Source: Fibrobacter sp.
GTDB lineage: Bacteria > Fibrobacterota > Fibrobacteria > Fibrobacterales > Fibrobacteraceae
Direction: 5' to 3'
Assembly: GCF_017545445.1 (NCBI RefSeq)
Contig: NZ_JAFWOM010000120.1
Span: 1-52,163, forward strand
Length of the DNA stretch: 52,163 nt
Shown here: one piece after another, positions 1 to 8,162 of the stretch
How positions within the stretch are numbered: the first letter of the stretch is position 1
Layout of the letters: the number at the start of each line of letters is the position of its first letter
Program-made: the position numbers and the translations under genes
The notes under the pieces: model-generated
Databases searched by the model: none
What the model saw: the letters and a program-made list of their open reading frames with translations, nothing else
Told to the model about the DNA's origin: nothing

Positions 1-1
1 A

Positions 2-52
2 ACAAACGAAGAATTGCTCATCGCCCTCGACACTGAAGAACTGGTGAAGTGA
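2..52 (+). CDS. C-terminal end of an unidentified gene (partial)
   Basis: Only the last 16 codons of a possible plus-strand gene lie in the window, ending EELVK and TGA at 50-52. The reading TNEELLIALDTEELVK has the composition of a normal soluble protein end, and two hairpins follow, as expected after a gene. There is too little to name a family. It could also be a chance open frame, since only 51 bases are visible. Confidence 0.35.
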   Translation, partial: TNEELLIALDTEELVK

Positions 53-119
53 CGCTCGTAAAACGAGCGTCATCCTGACGCCAAAGGCGGAAGGATCCAG
101 TAACTCTTGTAATAAAAGA

Positions 120-151
120 GGCTCCGCATTGCGGAGCCCTTCTTTTGTTTT
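120..151 (+). terminator. Rho-independent terminator
   Basis: GGCTCCGC (120-127), loop ATT, GCGGAGCC (131-138), then a pyrimidine/T-rich run CTTCTTTTGTTTT. It probably ends the gene entering from the left edge. A-rich sequence before the stem may let it also act on the minus strand, at the end of the 231-3293 gene. A further hairpin, GACGCTCG/CGAGCGTC, sits at 51-71. Confidence 0.75.
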
Positions 152-233
152 AAAGGGCGATGCCGGAACGAAGTCCGGCATGACATTCTCTCGTCTTTCG
201 TCTATAGGGCCGTCAGGCCCGTTCTTTCGTCTA
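150..233 (-). repeat. REP-like hairpin plus stop-codon repeat element
   Basis: Two repeat modules are joined. At about 164-182 is a hairpin ATGCCGGA/TCCGGCAT of the GTCAT-CCGG family found elsewhere in the window. At 191-233, read on the minus strand, is TAGACGAAAGAACG, a GGGCC-GGCCC hairpin core, then CTATAGACGAAAGACGA. The minus-strand gene's TAG stop codon is the first three bases of this element. A matching element lies at 9565-9609 directly after the ktrB stop. Confidence 0.7.
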
Positions 234-3200
234 TTTAATCGTCCACGTCTGGTTGTTCACGCGGAGAATCTTGCGGCCCTGCACCTGAGCGGAGGCGTTC
301 ACCACTTCAGCCGGGTTCACCGGAAGCTTGGCACTCCACACATTGCGACCCTGCATATCCATGATAGAAACGCTTCCGCGCTTTGCCATCACAGCGTTCT
401 GCCAATTCATCTTCGGCTGAGCAAGCTGCGGCTTGATACCGACCGTTCCTATGGCTATGTACAAAGGAATCGTCACATTAGCCTTGCTAGGATCAGAAGC
501 CTTGACACCAAGAGCATACTTCTTGCCTTCGGTGTACTTAAGTCCGTCAATGGCCTTTACCGTGAGCACGGAACCCTTCAAGGTAATCGTCATGTACTTC
601 GCCAAAGCACTCGTTTCGTTCGGAGTGTATTCCAACTTGTCCCCATCGACATCCTTGACAAGCGTATCGAGATTCCATGACACCGTCCAGCCTGCTGTCG
701 GCACATAAGCAGTATCGCCATGCAACAATATCGGTTTGTCGTTTACCGCAGTAATCGTCACACAGAACTCAAAGCTCTTGGAACCGGACTTTTTATCGGT
801 CGCAGTCACGACAACATAAGCTTTACCCGTCGAATCCGGAGCAGACTTGATCTCCAGAACGCCTGCAGATGTAATTTCGACTTTAAGTTTTCCATCCTTA
901 CTCTTGGCTGCGAACGTCAGCGAATCGCCTTCGGGATCCTTGAACCAAGAAGCCACTACAGACTTCGTATATTTCAGAGATTTCGTATCTGGGAAGTCTT
1001 CGGTAACAGTCGTATCGAGCGTTGCCGTTTTTACGATTACAGCCGGGAGCTGGTTACGCTTTTCGACAGAGATGGTCACAATCGCCGCCTTGGACTTTGT
1101 TCCATTGATAACATCGAAATAGCCAAAGTAATCAACGCCTACGAAACCTTCATTCGCCTTGTACGTAAAGCTCCCATCCTTGTTGAGCGTAAGCGTACCA
1201 TGAGCAGGTTTCTGGGCAATTTCAGCGGTCATTCCTGTAGTCATGCCTTCCGGATAAATGTCATTGGCAAGAACACCCTTCTTGGCATCCACCACAAGTA
1301 CCGTATCGTTATATGCGGTGTATTCATCCTTTTCGGCATGAGCAAGATCCTTCGGAGAGACTAGCTTTACAGGAATATTCACACCAGCAGAATCCGCTCC
1401 GTCCCAAGCATAGAGGAAGATTGTCGCAGCACCGCTAGCATTAGTTACCGGCTTTACAGAAATAAAGTAATAGGTAGCATTCACGCTATCGACTACAGCT
1501 TCGATGTTCGTCCCCTGGGCTCTGTAAGTAAGCTTTTGCGTACCTTCGGTAACTTCGAGATCGCTAAAGACAAGAGACTTTGTCGGAATCTTAATTGCCG
1601 GAACAGTATCTTCGTCGAAGTCCATGTCCAGCGAAATCGTATCCTTGAGGAACGCACTATCAGCAACGACAAACGTCGGAGCGTCGTTGACCGGCAGCAC
1701 ATGGATAATCACCATGGCCTTAGCGCTCATCATCTTATGGTTTGCAGTTTCAACGACCACGTAAGTAAGCGTATCGTCACCATGGAAATTCAGTTCCGGC
1801 TTATAGGTAAACGAACCCATCTGAGAAAATCCGGTCACTACGCCATGCTTGGTCGAATCCACCATAACGACAAGGAAATCGTCACCATCCAAATCGCTCG
1901 CGCCCTTTACCGCAATACCGGTTGCAGTCGGAACGATAAGAGCCAAATCTTCGTTCGCATCGTATTCTACGGTCTTTGCAACTGGCGGAGTATTCGAATC
2001 CTTGATTCTAACAACAAACACAACCTTGACCAAATCAGACTTTCCATCCGTTGCAGAAACGGTAACCGTCAAGGACGTATCCGCCTTCACTCCCGACGGG
2101 ACAATAACAAGCGAATCCTTCAAAGAAACCTTATCCAAAGCCGTCAAGTTTTTCATCAACGGAACTGACATTTCAACAGCAAAAGTCAGCTTATCATTAT
2201 CTTCGTCTGCAAACAACGTACCAAGGGCTATCCTCAACGTATCCGTTTCCGGCATGGTATCGAGAACAACCGGTTTTCCATCATCGTATGGTGGCAAAAG
2301 CTTCGTGGGGTGGTTCTCTGGAGGAGGATTATCCGGGCAGCGAGGATCACCCGGGCAAATCGGGCCTTCCGCTTCGTCCGTAATAGTTACATCAATTTGC
2401 GCAATTGCAGACTTAGAACCATCCGAAGCGATAAAGATGAGAGACAACGTGGTATCCTTGTCGATGCCCGAAGGAACATAGAATACTTCGTCCTTGATTG
2501 TCGGTACACCTGCAGGCTTGACCTGGTTCAACACGGCTCTTGTCATGGTCGGCGTAACCGTGACACCTTCGGCATTACTTGCAGCAAAGACTTTCTTGAG
2601 ATCAATCTTTAACGTATCCGTTTCCTTGATTGTCACCTGCTGAGCTTTGTTGTAAGGAGCAAGAACGACAAGAGAGTCTTCGACAACAGGTTCATCGCAA
2701 TCGCCAAGAGAAACTGCAGATACCGTAATGACGTTCTTAAGCCTGTTTGCATCGCTTTCTTCAAGGCTTGTGGCAATGCCCTCTTTATAGTTAATTTGGA
2801 CTCCCTGTTGCCGAGTCAAATCCAAAGCAACCTTTTCCCCCCAACCACCTTCCTGTTCCAAATTCGCGAAATCGATGAACTTGGCGACAAAAGTATCTTG
2901 TGCCGGGAGAACCACGCCATGGAAATTGTAGTCTGTGATACTAGACTGCTTAAAATCGACGCGGAACGGACGGTCAGCCTTGTACGTTAAGCAAAGACCG
3001 GAATAACTCGAAAGATCTGCGTATTCGGTGTTGCTTCTTTTCCAAACAATCGAAAAACCAGCACTGCTGTATTTACCCGAAACGAGAACCAGTTCTGTAG
3101 AGAACACGTAGCCTTCATCGGTAAGCTTGAGCTCTCCCTTCGCCTGTCCTTCAGGATTGGCATAGACATCACCCCATCTAGCGGGTTGCACGTCGTTGCC

Positions 3201-3293
3201 CGTTTTCTTATCGACACTCCAAACCGATGTACCGGCGATACTCGTTACCGCTCCGGCTAAAATCATCGCAATAGACAAAGATAGCGATTTCAT
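231..3293 (-). CDS. Large secreted Ig/cadherin-like repeat protein
   Basis: Predicted secreted surface protein of 1020 residues. The start is placed at ATG 3293 because GGAGG lies 8 bases upstream and it gives a clean signal peptide (MKSLSLSIAM..., cleavage near AGAVTSIAG). Residues about 20-200 look like a jelly-roll or galactose-binding type module. The rest is tandem Ig/cadherin-like repeats with acidic calcium-type motifs (DEDNDKLTF, DLDGDDFLV, DPEGDSLTF) and tandem-95 style units (GSFTYKPELNFHGDDTLTY). The last 45 residues (SVSIMDMQGRNVW...NNQTWTIK) resemble a type IX secretion sorting domain, a system reported for Fibrobacter. A role in adhesion or surface structure is inferred; no catalytic domain is visible. 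It lies 91 bases after the ABC-F gene on the same strand and may have its own promoter. Confidence 0.8.
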   Translation of the reverse strand: MKSLSLSIAMILAGAVTSIAGTSVWSVDKKTGNDVQPARWGDVYANPEGQAKGELKLTDEGYVFSTELVLVSGKYSSAGFSIVWKRSNTEYADLSSYSGLCLTYKADRPFRVDFKQSSITDYNFHGVVLPAQDTFVAKFIDFANLEQEGGWGEKVALDLTRQQGVQINYKEGIATSLEESDANRLKNVITVSAVSLGDCDEPVVEDSLVVLAPYNKAQQVTIKETDTLKIDLKKVFAASNAEGVTVTPTMTRAVLNQVKPAGVPTIKDEVFYVPSGIDKDTTLSLIFIASDGSKSAIAQIDVTITDEAEGPICPGDPRCPDNPPPENHPTKLLPPYDDGKPVVLDTMPETDTLRIALGTLFADEDNDKLTFAVEMSVPLMKNLTALDKVSLKDSLVIVPSGVKADTSLTVTVSATDGKSDLVKVVFVVRIKDSNTPPVAKTVEYDANEDLALIVPTATGIAVKGASDLDGDDFLVVMVDSTKHGVVTGFSQMGSFTYKPELNFHGDDTLTYVVVETANHKMMSAKAMVIIHVLPVNDAPTFVVADSAFLKDTISLDMDFDEDTVPAIKIPTKSLVFSDLEVTEGTQKLTYRAQGTNIEAVVDSVNATYYFISVKPVTNASGAATIFLYAWDGADSAGVNIPVKLVSPKDLAHAEKDEYTAYNDTVLVVDAKKGVLANDIYPEGMTTGMTAEIAQKPAHGTLTLNKDGSFTYKANEGFVGVDYFGYFDVINGTKSKAAIVTISVEKRNQLPAVIVKTATLDTTVTEDFPDTKSLKYTKSVVASWFKDPEGDSLTFAAKSKDGKLKVEITSAGVLEIKSAPDSTGKAYVVVTATDKKSGSKSFEFCVTITAVNDKPILLHGDTAYVPTAGWTVSWNLDTLVKDVDGDKLEYTPNETSALAKYMTITLKGSVLTVKAIDGLKYTEGKKYALGVKASDPSKANVTIPLYIAIGTVGIKPQLAQPKMNWQNAVMAKRGSVSIMDMQGRNVWSAKLPVNPAEVVNASAQVQGRKILRVNNQTWTIK

Positions 3294-3384
3294 ATTCAAT
3301 TCCTCCATCATATTCAAATATCAAAAACCCATCATTGTAAATCTACAATAAACATATGATAATGTCACACTCGTTATAAAAAAA

Positions 3385-5238
3385 TTAGCTTAAATTGTCC
3401 AATATTTCGAACCGTTCGTACGCCTGTTCGAGCAAAGTCTCGTCATCCGATATCTTTTTCTGAAGTTCCACAATGAGTGCGGCGTTCGTATAGACTTCGG
3501 GTTTCGAAAGTTCCTGCTGGAAATCGGCGATTTCCTTTTCCAGTTTTTCGATTTTCCCCATCAAAGCGTTGTATTCGCGTTCCTCGTTAAAACTGCGCTT
3601 TTTCTTTTTCGTGGAAAGCGAGGGCGCCGCTGTCGCACCCGACGGATTTGAGCGAGCCAACTTTTCCGCCTCTTTTTCAGCAGCGATGCGGGTGGCATTG
3701 GCGGCTTCCTTATCGCGGATTTTCTTGTTCGCCTCGTAATCGGAGTAACCGCCGACCGCTTCAAAAATTTGGCCGTTCTCTTCGATGGCAAATATTCCCG
3801 TCGCCACAGAATCGAGGAAAGCGCGATCATGACTGACTGTCAAGACGGTGCCGTTATAGTCGGCCAAAAGCTCTGCCAAAAGGTCAAGCGTTTCCATGTC
3901 CAAATCGTTCGTCGGTTCGTCAAGCACCAAGACGTTGCTCGGGTGGCTAAAGAGACACGCGAGCAAAAGACGGTTGCGTTCACCGCCGCTTAACGCGCTA
4001 ATGGGGCCGCGAGCTCTATCCGCCGAGAACAAGAAATCTTGCAAATAACTTAACACATGACGGCGAACGCCGTTCAAAGTAATGTAGGCTTGCCCGTCGC
4101 CGATGTTTTCAACGAGCGACTTGTCTTCGCGAAGGCGAGTACGCATTTGGTCGAAGTAAGCAATGTGGAGGTTGCTGCCCAAGCGGACTTCGCCCGATTC
4201 CGGCTGGAGTTCGCCAAGAATCAAGCGCAAGAGCGTCGTCTTCCCAGAACCGTTCGGCCCTACGATGCCGATACGGTCGCCACGGCTGATCTCAGTCGAA
4301 AAGTCGTTAATGAGCGGACTGCCGTCGTACGAATAGCTCACGTTCTTGAGGCGAGCGACAAGGCGCCCGGAGCGGTCGGCTTCCGTAATCTGCATATTCA
4401 CGTTGCCTGTACGGTTGCGGCGTGCAGCACGTTCTTCACGCATCTTGATAAGAGCTCGGACACGGCCTTCGTTGCGGGTACGGCGGGCCTGGATGCCCTT
4501 GCGGATCCACACTTCTTCTTCGGCCAAGCGTTTATCGAAAAGCTGGTTCGCCTTTTCTTCTTCGGCCAAAGCCTGGTCGCGGAACTGCACGAACTTGTCG
4601 TATGGGAAATCCCAACTGCGAACGCGGCCACGGTCAAGTTCGAAAATGCGAGTCGCAATACGGCGGACAAACGCACGGTCATGACTCACGAACATCACCG
4701 CGCAATTCAAACGCGAAACAATCCCTTCCAGCCACTGTATTGCAGGGATGTCCAGATGGTTCGTCGGCTCGTCGAGCAAAAGCAAATCCGGGTCTTCGGC
4801 CACGGCACGCGCAAAAAGCACACGGCGTTTCTGGCCACCGCTCAAGCTGTCGTAAGGAGCATCCGTATCAATGCCCGTCTTGCCAAGAATCGCCTCGGCA
4901 GTCGCATTGTGGGCGCCATCATCCAAAATCTTTTTCGAAATAACGGAACCGCCGCTCACGACAGAGACGCGCCCCATCACGATATCGCGAACCGTCCCGT
5001 CGAGATGCGCCGGAATTTCCTGAATCATGCGGCTCACGCGGAGTCCCGACTTCTTCACGATCTCGCCGGAATTGGTGTCCATCTCGCCAGTCAGTACTTT
5101 CAACAGCGTACTCTTGCCCTCGCCATTACGCCCGACAAGGCAAATGCGGTCGCCCGCCTCGATATCGAACGAGACATTGTCCAAAAGTGGCGGACCGCCA
5201 AAACGCATCAATATATTCTGAACCGACAATATGGGCAT
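3385..5238 (-). CDS. uup: ABC-F family ATPase, Uup-like
   Basis: Soluble ABC-F protein of 617 residues with two ATP-binding cassettes and no membrane segments. Such proteins act on ribosomes or DNA rather than transporting. Walker A motifs are GRNGEGKST (K42) and GPNGSGKTT; signatures are LSGGQKRR and LSGGERNR; both Walker B sites read LDEPTNHLD or LDEPTNDLD. An inter-domain linker rich in Arg/Glu and a C-terminal Lys/Glu coiled coil (about 545-617) match Uup. The N-terminus (PPLLDNVSFDI...DRICLVGRNG) is also Uup-like. ATG 5238 is chosen over an in-frame ATG at 5262 because AAGGGGG lies 7 bases before it. It is divergent from the Omp85-like gene, with 87 bases between the starts. Other ABC-F subfamilies are possible. 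Confidence 0.88.
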   Translation of the reverse strand: MPILSVQNILMRFGGPPLLDNVSFDIEAGDRICLVGRNGEGKSTLLKVLTGEMDTNSGEIVKKSGLRVSRMIQEIPAHLDGTVRDIVMGRVSVVSGGSVISKKILDDGAHNATAEAILGKTGIDTDAPYDSLSGGQKRRVLFARAVAEDPDLLLLDEPTNHLDIPAIQWLEGIVSRLNCAVMFVSHDRAFVRRIATRIFELDRGRVRSWDFPYDKFVQFRDQALAEEEKANQLFDKRLAEEEVWIRKGIQARRTRNEGRVRALIKMREERAARRNRTGNVNMQITEADRSGRLVARLKNVSYSYDGSPLINDFSTEISRGDRIGIVGPNGSGKTTLLRLILGELQPESGEVRLGSNLHIAYFDQMRTRLREDKSLVENIGDGQAYITLNGVRRHVLSYLQDFLFSADRARGPISALSGGERNRLLLACLFSHPSNVLVLDEPTNDLDMETLDLLAELLADYNGTVLTVSHDRAFLDSVATGIFAIEENGQIFEAVGGYSDYEANKKIRDKEAANATRIAAEKEAEKLARSNPSGATAAPSLSTKKKKRSFNEEREYNALMGKIEKLEKEIADFQQELSKPEVYTNAALIVELQKKISDDETLLEQAYERFEILDNLS

Positions 5239-5325
5239 AAACAAACCCCCTTCTTTTTCCATAAAAATAGAAATCTTGCCATGCCCCCTTTAGAAGCCCC
5301 CACTAATTATTTAAATTTGGGCGAA

Positions 5326-6495
5326 ATGCGTTTCTCTTCAAAAAAGCTACTGGTACTAGCCACCCTTTTTACCCCCGTCCTATTCATGCCTGTAAAAGCC
5401 GGGGCAGAAACCACTACAGCGAGCGCTTCCGCAAGCCCCGCGCAGTCCGAGGTTTCTAGCGATTCCACAATCCCCCCCGCAAAAGACGACTTCCAGCACA
5501 TTTCTGTAGTCCCAATCGTCGGCTATACCGAAGAAACGCAATACCAATTCGGCGCCATGGCCATCCTTTTCTTCAAGCCCTCCTTCGAAGGCGGAACCAT
5601 CTCCGAACTAGACCTCTCGTGCTACGGAACTTCGCGAAAGCAGTTGACAGCCTCCATCTCTCCAAAGTTTTACTTTTTAAGAGACCAGATTTCAACAGAT
5701 ATCGACCTCCATTACGAAAACTGGGTCGGCAATTACTTCGGGGCAGGAAACAATCCCAATTACGACGACTTCCGCAAATTCGACAGACAAACGTTCTATC
5801 TCCAGTCACTCGTCGAAACGAACTTCGGCACCAAGCAGTGGCTTCCCGATTTTAAGTACGGCCCTTACGTCGAAATAAATTACACAAGCATTGATTTCAA
5901 TCCTTACACCTACCACGGAAAAATCGAAAAGCCCGAAAACACGGACGGCTGGCGTAACGGCATCGGGTACCATTTAACGCTGGACACTCGCGACAACACC
6001 AACTGGGCTAGACACGGCTATCTAGTCCAATGGGGACATTACTTTTACAACAAAGTTTTAGGGGATTACAGTTACACCCAGCAAGAGCTTGACATCCGCG
6101 GCTATTCTGAATTTATCTGGAATACATCCATGGCCGTAGGTCTGCTCTGGCAACGCACCAACGGTCACCTCCCCTTCGACAAGCTCGCGGGTTCCGATGG
6201 ACTCAAGCGGTTCCGTGGAGTCGAGAAGAACTACTTTTACGGGAACCAGGCTTTGTTCTTGCAAACGGAATTCCGCAAGAAACTGTTCTGGCGAATCGCA
6301 GGCGACATCTTCTTCGAAGGCGGAAAAGCAGGCGATGACTTCGGAAAGCTCATGAAGAACAAATGGCATAGGAGCCTTGGCTTCGGGGGGCGGTTCGCCC
6401 TCAACAAGAAGGAAAACTTGTACGCCCGCTGCGAATTTTCATGGGTCGATTTCAAGAACTTCGGCATGACGATGTACGTCCGCGACGCGTTCTAG
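5326..6495 (+). CDS. Omp85/BamA-type outer-membrane barrel without POTRA domains
   Basis: Predicted outer-membrane protein of 389 residues. A signal peptide (MRFSSKKLLVLATLFTPVLF...AGA) is followed by a short Ser/Ala-rich stretch and about 330 residues of alternating beta-strand pattern ending in an aromatic residue (MYVRDAF), typical of barrels. LDTRDNTNWARHGYLVQ and GSDGLKRFRGVEKNYFYGNQ match the surface-antigen (D15) barrel pattern, including the RG-F/Y motif. No periplasmic POTRA repeats are present, so it is more like patatin-associated or stand-alone D15 barrels than BamA. The open frame extends upstream to 4057 only because it runs antisense to the ABC-F gene. ATG 5326 has no Shine-Dalgarno; TAAATT lies at 5312-5317, consistent with a leaderless start. 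Confidence 0.8.
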   Translation: MRFSSKKLLVLATLFTPVLFMPVKAGAETTTASASASPAQSEVSSDSTIPPAKDDFQHISVVPIVGYTEETQYQFGAMAILFFKPSFEGGTISELDLSCYGTSRKQLTASISPKFYFLRDQISTDIDLHYENWVGNYFGAGNNPNYDDFRKFDRQTFYLQSLVETNFGTKQWLPDFKYGPYVEINYTSIDFNPYTYHGKIEKPENTDGWRNGIGYHLTLDTRDNTNWARHGYLVQWGHYFYNKVLGDYSYTQQELDIRGYSEFIWNTSMAVGLLWQRTNGHLPFDKLAGSDGLKRFRGVEKNYFYGNQALFLQTEFRKKLFWRIAGDIFFEGGKAGDDFGKLMKNKWHRSLGFGGRFALNKKENLYARCEFSWVDFKNFGMTMYVRDAF

Positions 6496-6539
6496 TTATT
6501 AGTCATTGGTCATTAGTCATTGGTTGTAAGAATTTGGTT

Positions 6540-6590
6540 CTTGGAACGTCATCCAGAGGACCGAAGGGACGAAGGATCCAGTCACAATTC
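6540..6590. repeat. GTCATCC...GGATCC interspersed repeat with TTAGTCA-type heptads
   Basis: Following the barrel gene's stop are heptad-like repeats (TTAGTCATTGG, TTAGTCATTGG, 6498-6525), then GTCATCC...CGAAGGATCCAG at 6548-6580. The same two modules recur near 72-100, 9613-9690 and 39778-39898. Intergenic repeat family; function unknown. Confidence 0.6.
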
Positions 6591-6611
6591 TAGTAAGCAA
6601 TAACTGGGGAC

Positions 6612-6648
6612 AAAAAAAGCGGATGCAAACCCGAAAGCCTGCATCCGC
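6612..6648 (-). terminator. Rho-independent terminator after nuoA
   Basis: On the minus strand: GCGGATGCA stem (6640-6648), about 12-base loop, TGCATCCGC (6619-6627), then seven T. Perfect 9-bp stem placed 34 bases after the nuoA stop, so nuoA appears to be the last gene of its transcript. Confidence 0.9.
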
Positions 6649-6681
6649 CATTTTGAGATAGAATAAACTGCTATATAAGGA

Positions 6682-7074
6682 TTAATCCTTGACGCTATTC
6701 CAGTCCAGAACACCCTTCTTCAAGAGGTAGATGTAACCCGATTCGAGAATGAGAAGGAATCCGAGAAGGATGAACAAGAGTTCCCAACCGCCAGCGAGGA
6801 ACTGGATTGTCCAAGGATAGATAAAGGCGACTTCGAGGTCAAACACCAAGAAAAGCATGGCGACCATGTAATATTTGACCGGATAACGTTCGTTGGCCGT
6901 ACCGGAAACGTGAGCTAGGCCACATTCGTAGGCGGAGCCTTTAATAATAGTATGCTTGATCTTGCCCGGATGCAAGAACCAGTTGGCAACGAGCAAGGCC
7001 GCAGGAATGCAGAGAGCCATGATAACAAGGATAGTCATGGCGAACGTGGTGTCGAAGATTTCAACATTACTCAT
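6682..7074 (-). CDS. nuoA: NADH-quinone oxidoreductase subunit A
   Basis: Membrane subunit A (ND3-like) of respiratory complex I, which couples NADH or ferredoxin oxidation and quinone reduction to ion pumping. 130 residues with three predicted membrane helices (about 8-32, 66-88, 95-115). The family motifs are intact: the matrix-loop AYECG with its Cys, ERYPVKYY, and FDLEVAFIYPW at the start of helix 2. The start is taken at ATG 7074, which gives the usual length; the in-frame ATG at 7119 would add 15 residues. A TATCTT box lies at 7085-7090. The gene stands alone: a terminator follows it and its upstream neighbour is divergent, so nuoB-N must be elsewhere. Confidence 0.93.
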   Translation of the reverse strand: MSNVEIFDTTFAMTILVIMALCIPAALLVANWFLHPGKIKHTIIKGSAYECGLAHVSGTANERYPVKYYMVAMLFLVFDLEVAFIYPWTIQFLAGGWELLFILLGFLLILESGYIYLLKKGVLDWNSVKD

Positions 7075-7144
7075 AGTGATTCCAAAGATAGTAAAAAAGT
7101 TTTTGCTACACCAATGCAATTTTGTAAACTATATTTGGTATATC

Positions 7145-8050
7145 ATGAAGAAGAAAACACTTTCAATCGCATTTTTAGGATTTACCGCCCTTTTCTTTGG
7201 GTGTTCCGGAGACGATGCGCCTAGTCCAGTCGGACCGACTCCAATAGCCGAAGTATCGTCATCCTCCATTCAGGGAGCGTCTCCGACCTCCAGTTCTCCC
7301 CAGCAGAACCAGAACTCTGCGACCTCCGTTCAAATCGGAGTAAAAGACACAGTCGAAGGTCATAAAACAATCAATACCGAAGCCCCGAAAATCGAGTACC
7401 CTGACAAGTACACAGAACCCGACGAAACATTCTGCTGGGAAGCGGGATGCAAAGCAAATGTCAAGCCGCGTTCATCTTCTTCCAAGGCTGCTCCGAAGTC
7501 TTCTTCATCCGCGAATGCTATCACCATCGACGAACCGGTAAATAAGGCTCCGACCGTCAACGGCATGTCGATGACCGACATGCGCGACAACAAGACATAC
7601 CAGCTCAAGCAGATTGGCGGCAAGCTCTGGATGGCCCAGGACATTAACTATTCTGTAGCCAACAGCGAATGCTACAACGAACAGGAAGCCAACTGCAACA
7701 CGAACGGCAGACTCTACACGTATAACGCCGCTCAGAAGGCATGCCCGCTCGGTTGGCACATCCCCACCAGAGAAGAAGCACAGGCAGCACTCAACGACGA
7801 ATCCGTTCCTTGGAGCTACAGCGGACGTTGCAAGGATGGCGACTGCAACTTCCTCGGCGACATGGGCTTCCACTGGACATCTAGCGAGCCAAAGAGCGAC
7901 GACAAGAAGTATAATGACAATGGCGGCAGCAGCGGTGCTCTCATCATCGTGGAAAAGTCTCCCGATTATGTTAAGGAAGGCGACGAACGTTTGTTCTTCC
8001 AGGTCGATCAGAAGACCAAGCGCTTCAGTGTCCGTTGCGTCCAAGATTAA
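7145..8050 (+). CDS. FISUMP-domain lipoprotein
   Basis: Predicted lipoprotein of 301 residues. The signal peptide MKKKTLSIAFLGFTALFFG precedes Cys20 (lipobox FFGC, slightly atypical). Residues 21-140 are a Ser/Pro-rich linker. Residues about 143-301 form one FISUMP domain, recognised by DMRDNKTYQLKQIGGKLWMAQ, NGRLYTYNAAQKACPLGWHIPTREE and the terminal FSVRCVQD. FISUMP proteins are abundant in Fibrobacter and their biochemical role is not established; a surface or outer-membrane location is inferred. The larger open frame starts upstream, inside the nuoA antisense strand, but ATG 7145 gives the lipoprotein signal. TATATT lies 9 bases before the ATG and no Shine-Dalgarno is visible. Confidence 0.87.
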   Translation: MKKKTLSIAFLGFTALFFGCSGDDAPSPVGPTPIAEVSSSSIQGASPTSSSPQQNQNSATSVQIGVKDTVEGHKTINTEAPKIEYPDKYTEPDETFCWEAGCKANVKPRSSSSKAAPKSSSSANAITIDEPVNKAPTVNGMSMTDMRDNKTYQLKQIGGKLWMAQDINYSVANSECYNEQEANCNTNGRLYTYNAAQKACPLGWHIPTREEAQAALNDESVPWSYSGRCKDGDCNFLGDMGFHWTSSEPKSDDKKYNDNGGSSGALIIVEKSPDYVKEGDERLFFQVDQKTKRFSVRCVQD

Positions 8051-8075
8051 ATCACAAGAATTTCCTCCTTACACT

Positions 8076-8110
8076 AAAGACCTTGCGGAAACGCAAGGTC
8101 TTTTCCTTTT
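8076..8110 (+). terminator. Rho-independent terminator
   Basis: AAAGACCTTGCG (8076-8087), tetraloop GAAA, CGCAAGGTCTTT (8092-8103), then a T-rich tract. A perfect 12-bp stem with a GNRA loop, 25 bases after the FISUMP lipoprotein stop. Confidence 0.95.
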
Positions 8111-8162
8111 TCTAGGGCAAGCCTGAGGGAGCGCCCTCTTCAACTTTTCTAAATTCGCTCTC

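Noticed and set aside
4057..5325. Long open frame upstream of the Omp85-like barrel
   Set aside because: It runs antisense through the ABC-F gene, has unnatural composition, and the barrel's signal peptide begins at 5326.
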